Positions 58,358 through 64,000 of a stretch of 64,000 nucleotides of DNA are shown here, piece by piece. Source of the stretch: Lachancea dasiensis. Lineage: Eukaryota; Ascomycota; Saccharomycetes; Saccharomycetales; Saccharomycetaceae. The notes below the pieces were generated by a model. The model did not search any database. It saw only the letters and a program-made list of their open reading frames with translations, and had not been told where the DNA came from. How positions within the stretch are numbered: the first letter of the stretch is position 1; each line of letters opens with the position of its first letter. The stretch spans positions 248,001-312,000 of the forward strand of contig LT598458.1 in the NCBI GenBank assembly GCA_900074725.1, written 5' to 3'. Position numbers and translations under genes: made by a program.

Positions 58358-60106
58358 ATGTTCAAAAAGGACCCTCAAATCAAAGCTCTGAGCAACCTGA
58401 AGAATTCTGAACGCAAGAAAGTTCAAGCTCAGTGCCAAAGTCAAACAGAGCTTTCTGATTATACTTTCCCCTCTCAGGTTATTAAACAGACCACCTTTAA
58501 GTCTCAATTATCAGCTGGTACCATTTACACCGACGAAAGTAATGTTCCCATCTGGTTTAAAGAGAAATTCAGTGATTTACTGTATCCAACTGTATACACC
58601 TGTTGGAAGAGGCCCACGTTGCTCCCTGTGGTGCTGGCACATGAATATGTAGTCGAGGAAAAAGTTCTTAAGGGGGCTAATCTCATGTTGCCGGGCACTG
58701 TACCGCCGTTCGATCCCAGATGTCGTAAAACGCAGCTGGTGGGTATTGCAAGCACACGAACACCAAATGTAGTGAAAGCTATTGGTATAGTCCAGCTGAA
58801 TTTGCCAGAATATACACGGGTCATTGGAGAGTCTGGAGTTGCTGTGGAAATCACACACACTTGGGAAGACGGACTTTGCCGGATATTCAAGGCAAAAGTT
58901 GAGCCTCCAGAAGCTGGAGAATCTCTAGAATCCGAGAGTGATGAGCAAGATGAAGAAGAGAGTGAAGAAGTATCGGGTGCTGAAATAGGGGAAGCGATTC
59001 CCAAAGAAAGTGACCTACCGGTGACAACTACGTCAGATCCTACACCCTCATCTACTAGCACAGACCTGGAAAATATGGCTGAGCAACTCACGACACTGCG
59101 GATAGAGGATGTGGATCATTTGTTCACCAGATCCCTGTACTATACGCTTACCACCGATCCAAAGCTCGAAGTGCCAATGAGCAGTTCAGTATTTGTATCA
59201 AACCATATCTTACGCAACTTGCCTCCAGTGGATCCTTCTGAGGTGAATATGAAGAAAACCACATGGCGAAAGACAGCCAAATTTCTCAAACATTTTGAGA
59301 AAGAAGGCTTTCTCAAGCTGAAGGGGAAAGGTGATGATTTGACAATTGTTGGGACTGCCACTAAAGATTCGAAGCACGAACTTTCAAAATTCGAACCCTA
59401 CCGGGTAGGAAGTTTTGGCGCGAATAGCTCTGGCTCGAAGGCAAATGCTCAAGACAATTCTCAGCAAGCAATGATGAGTGCTATAACGTTATACAAGCCG
59501 ATCAGCAGTGCCAAAGAATTTTTGAGAGCAGCAGACATGCGATTAGATACTTTATACACTCAGCAGGAGCTCAAATCGGGTGTCGACCGATACATCGCAG
59601 AAAAGAAACTTGTTAGTCCTGACAACAAAGCTGCTGTGAGACTTGACGATCTGCTATTTGCAGTGGTTAATCGTGCAGTCAAGAAGGAAAATGCTGTCCG
59701 TACTATTACTAGAGCCCAAATTATGGTTCCCATTTTGAAGGGCAATTTCTCGGAGCATTTTGTTGTTCTCAAACCGGATGGTAACCCGCTGTTCAAGCAT
59801 CCATTGAAGGGCTCAATTCCAAAGGTAGAGATCGTTACCGAGATGAAGATCGGACGTAAGGTGGTAACGAAAGTGTCGAATTTTGAAAAGTTTCAAGTCG
59901 ATGCTCGAGAGTTAGCAGAGTTCTTGCGTAAAAAATGCAGTGGTGCCACAACAATTGGAGAAACTACCACGGCACCAAAGACTCTAGAAGTGACCGTTCA
60001 GGGCCCACATGGACCTGCCGCTATAGATGTGCTCAACGACTACGGTATTCCCACTAAATGGATCAATTTTGTCAACAAACTCAAGAAAGGAAAGAAAAGA
60101 AGCTGA
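58358..60106 (+). CDS. TMA64: Ribosome recycling factor Tma64 (eIF2D homologue)
   Basis: Homologue of eIF2D/ligatin, which binds 40S subunits and helps release tRNA and mRNA after termination. The ATG at 58358 gives MFKKDPQIKALSNLKNSERK, aligning exactly with S. cerevisiae MFKKEPHIKALSNLKNSERK, so I prefer it over the earlier in-frame ATG at 58271. The product is 582 residues (S. cerevisiae 565). An N-terminal domain and PUA domain are visible: GTIYTDESNVPIWFKEKFSD, LMLPGTVPPFDPRCRKTQLV. An acidic linker follows (about residues 185-225), then a winged-helix/SWIB-like region. The C-terminal SUI1/eIF1-like domain ends in VTVQGPHGPAAIDVLNDYGI followed by PTKWINFVNKLKKGKKRS. Confidence 0.95.
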   Translation: MFKKDPQIKALSNLKNSERKKVQAQCQSQTELSDYTFPSQVIKQTTFKSQLSAGTIYTDESNVPIWFKEKFSDLLYPTVYTCWKRPTLLPVVLAHEYVVEEKVLKGANLMLPGTVPPFDPRCRKTQLVGIASTRTPNVVKAIGIVQLNLPEYTRVIGESGVAVEITHTWEDGLCRIFKAKVEPPEAGESLESESDEQDEEESEEVSGAEIGEAIPKESDLPVTTTSDPTPSSTSTDLENMAEQLTTLRIEDVDHLFTRSLYYTLTTDPKLEVPMSSSVFVSNHILRNLPPVDPSEVNMKKTTWRKTAKFLKHFEKEGFLKLKGKGDDLTIVGTATKDSKHELSKFEPYRVGSFGANSSGSKANAQDNSQQAMMSAITLYKPISSAKEFLRAADMRLDTLYTQQELKSGVDRYIAEKKLVSPDNKAAVRLDDLLFAVVNRAVKKENAVRTITRAQIMVPILKGNFSEHFVVLKPDGNPLFKHPLKGSIPKVEIVTEMKIGRKVVTKVSNFEKFQVDARELAEFLRKKCSGATTIGETTTAPKTLEVTVQGPHGPAAIDVLNDYGIPTKWINFVNKLKKGKKRS

Positions 60107-60337
60107 AAGAGATATAGCCAGAAGGTGAATTCAGATTGATCAAATTGTCATGTCTGGGAGATTATAGTAAGTAGGACGTGGCCCTTTATATGAACGAATG
60201 AATGTTTCTTTGGTAGACAGTTTCCATGTCCGAGTTCGAGGCAGCTGACTTTATGTGAAAAAAAAGCTAAAAAAAAGCGAAGTCCATCGCTCTCACCAAT
60301 GTCGAGGTGGTTTAAATAGAACGGATTGGGGGCCAGT

Positions 60338-61183
60338 ATGTTGTCCAGAGTATCTAGTAGACTGGTACCATTTTTGAATAGGTATGGTACTAGAAATTTA
60401 CACGTTTTCCCCTCAGTGAGGGCCGAAGACACGGCCAATTCCGTTGTATCGAAACTCTCAAAAGATCAACTTAAGAAGAGAGAGATCAGAAGGCTAGCCC
60501 AACGCAAAGCAGCTGCCAGAAGACCTGCTAGCGACCACCCTCTGTACATGCCAGTTATGAAGGCCCTGCGATTCCTGAGGGCCGCAGAAGTGGGTCAGCC
60601 ACTTTCACAACAAACTCTAAGTTTGACAGCCATGGTAATATCAGAGAGAGGAGCACCGCTTCTAAATGGAAATCTAGTTTTGCCTAAGGCTCTGAAAGAC
60701 GTCAAAGTTGCTGTTTTCACAAATGACGAACAGCAAGCGCGTATGGCGCGTGAGAAGTTCAACTGTCACTTGGTTGGCGGAAGTGAGCTTGTTGAGGAGA
60801 TTAAACAGGGCAAAATCGCTTTGGATTTCGATAAGAGTTTCGCCACACCTGATATTGCGATAGCCTTAGCCTCTCAGCTGGGGCGGATCCTGGGCCCCAA
60901 GGGTCTACTTCCAGCTGCGAAAAAAGGAACAGTTTCCGAAGATCTGGAGGCACTACTCAGTGATAGCATGGGCTCTTTGCCTTTCAGACAGCGTGGCAAC
61001 AACGTTAGCATTGCCGTAGGCAAGTGTTCCTTCACCGACAAGCAGGTGCTGGAGAACATTGTAGCGGCTCAAAAGGGCATCAAGTTGGCGTTGGCAAATC
61101 AAAAGACGAAAAAGCCCAGTCTTCTTGGCCAAACGACCCTCACTTCTACTCATGGTCCTGGCATAGTCATTGATTTCGCTTGA
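60338..61183 (+). CDS. MRPL1: Mitochondrial ribosomal protein uL1m (Mrpl1)
   Basis: Large-subunit mitochondrial ribosomal protein of the L1 stalk. The ATG at 60338 gives a basic, Arg/Ser-rich presequence (MLSRVSSRLVPFLNRYGTRN LH-type, broken for length) and a 281-residue product (S. cerevisiae 285). Family blocks are HPLYMPVMKALRFLRAAEVG, NLVLPKALKDVKVAVFTNDE, CHLVGGSELVEEIKQGKIAL, QLGRILGPKGLLPAAKKGTV and NNVSIAVGKCSFTDKQVLEN. The LGPKGLLP element is the universal L1 signature. It follows TMA64 as YDR116C follows YDR117C, and it is convergent with the bL34m gene. Confidence 0.95.
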   Translation: MLSRVSSRLVPFLNRYGTRNLHVFPSVRAEDTANSVVSKLSKDQLKKREIRRLAQRKAAARRPASDHPLYMPVMKALRFLRAAEVGQPLSQQTLSLTAMVISERGAPLLNGNLVLPKALKDVKVAVFTNDEQQARMAREKFNCHLVGGSELVEEIKQGKIALDFDKSFATPDIAIALASQLGRILGPKGLLPAAKKGTVSEDLEALLSDSMGSLPFRQRGNNVSIAVGKCSFTDKQVLENIVAAQKGIKLALANQKTKKPSLLGQTTLTSTHGPGIVIDFA

Positions 61184-61460
61184 GTATCTAAAAACAACAC
61201 GGCACTGCTTGTATATAAAATAAATATCTGCCCACGAATCACCACCTGAAGACATGCGCTTGCTTATACAGTGTTGGACACCGCTTTATATATTTACAAG
61301 TTAAAGGTATTTCCTAATAATGCTAAAATTGATATTGTCGGCTCGAGCTCCGCCATCGGCCGCAACGTTATTTGGCGTTTGCCAGCACAGACTTAGAGAG
61401 TGAGTGCGATCTTGCTTCTTTTTCCACGAGCTGAACGCTCGTGCTTTGCATCCATAATCG

Positions 61461-61808
61461 CTAGTGTGTCAGGTACCATCTACCCTTTTCACGACGTCTC
61501 TTTAAAACCTTGGAGCCCTGCTTACTTTTAGCTCTTGCCAGAAACCCGACTCTTCTTTTTCTCTTCAATGTACTTGGTTGAAAAGTGTTACCTCTACTTT
61601 TCCATCTTCTCTGAGTGAATCCAAATATCGAGTTAATTAGTGGAAAGCTTTGAGCAGGCTGGCTAACAGTTCTGTCTGCCATTGAAGTGCTTGTAGATTG
61701 TAGCGGACTTGAGCGAAGTAAACCGGCATTGAATGGTGAAAAAGAGGATACCAGCGAGAAGTTCCGTCTCGCTGAAAATTGCAATATTGATTTGGTGAGA
61801 AATGACAT
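61461..61808 (-). CDS. Mitochondrial ribosomal protein bL34m (YDR115W homologue)
   Basis: Bacterial-type L34 protein of the mitochondrial large ribosomal subunit. The ATG at 61808 gives [20 protein letters not shown], a typical presequence, and 115 residues (S. cerevisiae YDR115W 105). The mature C-terminal part is the L34 signature: [49 protein letters not shown]. The S. cerevisiae protein has almost the same sequence there. It is convergent with MRPL1. Confidence 0.95.
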   Translation of the reverse strand: MSFLTKSILQFSARRNFSLVSSFSPFNAGLLRSSPLQSTSTSMADRTVSQPAQSFPLINSIFGFTQRRWKSRGNTFQPSTLKRKRRVGFLARAKSKQGSKVLKRRREKGRWYLTH

Positions 61809-62221
61809 GGCACAAAATTGGTGTAAGGAACTGTCCAAACCAAGCTTTACCACACCTCCTCGCAAAGGATAAATTGTCTTACACTTGGCCCGTCTTCTCT
61901 TTCACATAGGAATACAACGATAGGAAAATTTTGAGATCGTGGTTTGTCTCGAACGTGATCTGCGACAGTAAAATCAACAAATGATAGTGATTCATCGCCG
62001 CTGAGACGATAGCCCCGGACAGGCATGCTTTGACTAGGTAGTAGCAGGTCTTTTAGACAGGGTTCGTAGAGCCTTTGTCCCCGAAAAATTCTACCCAGTG
62101 TTCATGGTGAACTCTATATCAAACCTGACCTAGAGGACTTTTTTGGCGGGGGGAATTTGAGAAACCATTCCCCGGTTCGGTCCGAAGCATTGGAAGGGAA
62201 ATTATAACAGTTCACTGAACA
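61809..62221. other. Intergenic region bL34m-GEP5
   Basis: About 410 bases between two minus-strand genes; it should hold the bL34m promoter and the GEP5 3' UTR. No gene or clear regulatory element was recognised. Confidence 0.4.
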
Positions 62222-63040
62222 TTACAGTCTTTTCAGTAGAGCACTCACTTCAAATTGAAGGTCTCTAGAATTCGACGGCTCTTTTACCACGTAAGCTCCC
62301 TTGCAAGCACGCCTATACATGCGCTGCAGGGACCGCTTACTCGTGACGCAACCAGTAAAGGGAGAGGGGTCCTCGATTATCTGCTGGAGGAGCTTTTCAT
62401 TCCCCAGCGACAGCGGCGGGTTGTCCACGGCCAAAACCTTCCAAACGTACGCAACCTTGCGCTTTAACAAATTGCGTATCCTGGTTTCCGCGATGTCATG
62501 GCCCAAGGGCTTCATAGGTATCTCTACTACAGGCGCTGCCACCGCTTTGCGGTTTTTGCACAGGTGTGGTGACTGCTTCAAAAACATGTAGTGCAGAAAT
62601 ATGTCACGAAAATGGGCATTCCGTTGGCCATCTGTAAGAGTGGCAGAGCCTGGCTCTCTGGCCCATCGATGTTTTGAGAACTCCATGCGTTCCAGTACTT
62701 TAGGGTTACAATTGTTCCACAGGTGTCGCAGCGAACCCACCTTTGGTGACTCCATGGACAACAGACTGCGATGAAACTCGCGAGGCCAATGGTCCCTCAA
62801 CTCGCCATAGTTCTTGCGAAACTCCACAATGTGTGACGGCAGATCGTTAGTCCACTGAAAGTATGTTTTATGAATTATTGTTTCAAGTGTTTTAGAGTCC
62901 TCGTACACTTGATACCTGTGTAGCAGCTCTGGCAGCCCGAGAATCGCGCCCTCCGTCACCTTCCTTGACAGCAAGTCCACAGTCCGGGCGTCTAAAGGTA
63001 GGGACTTTAGATACCTGGTACATTTGTAACTGGTGCTCAT
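62222..63040 (-). CDS. GEP5: Gep5/Rrg5-like mitochondrial genome maintenance protein
   Basis: Counterpart of S. cerevisiae GEP5 (YLR091W, about 293 residues), needed for mitochondrial genome maintenance and respiratory growth; the molecular role is unknown. The 272-residue product is basic and helical, with Trp-rich blocks YFQWTNDLPSHIVEFRKNYG and ELRDHWPREFHRSLLSMESP, and later KRKVAYVWKVLAVDNPPLS. It ends in a basic stretch KRSLQRMYRRACKGAYVVKE. Identification relies on position in the interleaved order and overall length and composition; I cannot align it fully from memory. It diverges from PDS1 over about 300 bases. Confidence 0.75.
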   Translation of the reverse strand: MSTSYKCTRYLKSLPLDARTVDLLSRKVTEGAILGLPELLHRYQVYEDSKTLETIIHKTYFQWTNDLPSHIVEFRKNYGELRDHWPREFHRSLLSMESPKVGSLRHLWNNCNPKVLERMEFSKHRWAREPGSATLTDGQRNAHFRDIFLHYMFLKQSPHLCKNRKAVAAPVVEIPMKPLGHDIAETRIRNLLKRKVAYVWKVLAVDNPPLSLGNEKLLQQIIEDPSPFTGCVTSKRSLQRMYRRACKGAYVVKEPSNSRDLQFEVSALLKRL

Positions 63041-63341
63041 GAACCGCAGAGCTGGGCGGCGCCCTGAGACAGATGTGCGATGGCTGGAGCTAACGTTGTA
63101 TGATTTGACGCTAAGTGCCAGGAAGTCTCATGAGTACGCAGAGAGCGAGTACTCTCTTTGTCATGTGACTTTTGGCCGTTCTTGGTGATTGTCGTATCAG
63201 ATGAGGTTTCCCTTAACACAAATTGGATAAACAAACAGATTGTGACCTGGTTCGCGCATCGAGCAACATCAGAGGATCCTTGACCTAAGGCCTAACGCCA
63301 CATCACACAGTTCAAAAGCTTTATTCGCTATTTTATTTTCC
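63041..63341. promoter_or_regulatory. Divergent promoter region GEP5 / PDS1
   Basis: About 300 bases. No ACGCGT (MCB) or CRCGAAA (SCB) element is visible upstream of the PDS1 ATG in this interval, although PDS1 is cell-cycle regulated in S. cerevisiae. TCATGTGACTT near 63162-63172 contains a CATGTG E-box. Confidence 0.4.
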
Positions 63342-64000
63342 ATGCCCCCACCAGAAGATAAGGAAAACGCGTTTTGGTCGACTTCCAACGCGCCTGTTAC
63401 GCCAAGGCATCTCACGAGCAGGTCTCAGTCGTTTCTCAAGAATGTCAAAAAATCGCCAAAAGAGCGTACCGGGATGACCAGGCGACCACTTGCAAGCAAG
63501 GACAATAACAGGACGACTGGATTGGCTGGTCAGAAAGATTTGCAAGCTCACAGGAAAAGAACGAGGCCAATAGTCAACCATGCTGGAAGTTTTATCGGGC
63601 ACGCCGGGAGGCCGGGCCAAGTACCGACTTTAAACCCTTCGGGCGCCCCTCGCATTAAAAGCCTGGTTTTGAAAGACTCGTCAGGCTCTCGGGATCTGGG
63701 AGACCCAAGTGGCGAGTCTGATGAAGCCGAGTATGAAGATGACAGCAACCCCTTAGCTGCCAAACTGCGCGGCAAGCTTGCAGCCCGTAGCGAGGCGGCC
63801 AACAGTCATGGGCAAGTTTGTCGCCCTGATTCGGACGAAGAGCAAACGGGACTGTTAAGCCGACTCTCCGGCGGCGCCGGGATTCAAAGTCTACTACATG
63901 AGAATTCGAATCTATTCCCATTGCAAGAGGGCTTGGAAAGTGAAGGCAGCGACCGCGAGGTCGAAACTATACCGCCCAGGCCGGAACCGCTGCCTTCAAT
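63342..64000 (+). CDS. PDS1: Securin Pds1, 3' truncated by the window edge
   Basis: Inhibitor and chaperone of separase (Esp1); destroyed by APC/C-Cdc20 at anaphase. The frame is open from the ATG at 63342 to the window end (219 codons). The N-terminus carries both degrons: a KEN box at residues 7-9 (PPPEDKENAFW) and a destruction box RRPLASKDN at residues 47-55, which fits RxxLxxxxN and aligns with S. cerevisiae RLPLAAKDN. Later blocks are APRIKSLVLKDSSGS (S. cerevisiae PKMKSLVLKD), the acidic SGESDEAEYEDDSNP, and IPPRPEPLPS, aligning with APQRQEPLPYVPEGYSP of the separase-binding C-terminus. Only a short tail is missing. The neighbour order fits YDR113C. Confidence 0.93.
   Translation, partial: MPPPEDKENAFWSTSNAPVTPRHLTSRSQSFLKNVKKSPKERTGMTRRPLASKDNNRTTGLAGQKDLQAHRKRTRPIVNHAGSFIGHAGRPGQVPTLNPSGAPRIKSLVLKDSSGSRDLGDPSGESDEAEYEDDSNPLAAKLRGKLAARSEAANSHGQVCRPDSDEEQTGLLSRLSGGAGIQSLLHENSNLFPLQEGLESEGSDREVETIPPRPEPLPS

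Overview
The window is a stretch of a budding-yeast (Saccharomycetaceae) nuclear chromosome. It is densely packed with protein-coding genes that have clear Saccharomyces cerevisiae counterparts. Short spliceosomal introns (GTATGT donor, CTAAC branch sites) interrupt four genes, and there is one C/D-box snoRNA. CTG reads as leucine at conserved positions, for example in the SAC6 stretch LLDVLNG, so the standard nuclear code applies. I see no transposon, LTR, CRISPR array, rRNA or tRNA gene.

The gene order is the most informative feature. From left to right the genes interleave two S. cerevisiae blocks: chromosome XII (YLR106 down to YLR091) and chromosome IV (YDR129 down to YDR113). This is the order expected in a lineage that did not undergo the yeast whole-genome duplication. 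Pairs such as ICT1/ECM18 and KIN1/KIN2 are each represented by one gene. A Lachancea-like species is my best guess from gene order and base composition; Torulaspora, Zygosaccharomyces or another pre-duplication genus cannot be excluded by eye.

Layout: 1-13.6 kb holds the 3' half of MDN1, snR79, SEN2, LCL2, CDC45 and APC9. 13.8-27.2 kb holds SAC6 (intron), ERG27 (intron), MTC5, ARO1 and SWF1. 27.3-35.8 kb holds an unrecognised 155-codon gene, MIM2, an ICT1/ECM18-type hydrolase, CHA4 (intron just before the zinc cluster), a YDR124W homologue, HRT3 and INO2. 36-48.8 kb holds KIN1/KIN2, IOC2, GIS3, NYV1 (intron), DPB4 and TRM1. 48.9-64 kb holds COX26, a VBA4-type transporter, SUL2, APC4, TMA64, MRPL1, a bL34m gene, GEP5 and the 5' part of PDS1.

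These are housekeeping genes rather than one pathway. Recurring themes are ribosome and tRNA biogenesis (MDN1, snR79, SEN2, TRM1, TMA64), mitochondria (MIM2, COX26, MRPL1, bL34m, GEP5), DNA replication and cell cycle (CDC45, DPB4, APC9, APC4, PDS1), and metabolism and transport (ARO1, ERG27, SUL2, VBA4). The most notable items are two introns in genes that I recall as intronless in S. cerevisiae (ERG27, CHA4), a snoRNA whose guide fits its 18S target, and an unrecognised gene between SWF1 and MIM2 that has no S. cerevisiae positional counterpart I know of.
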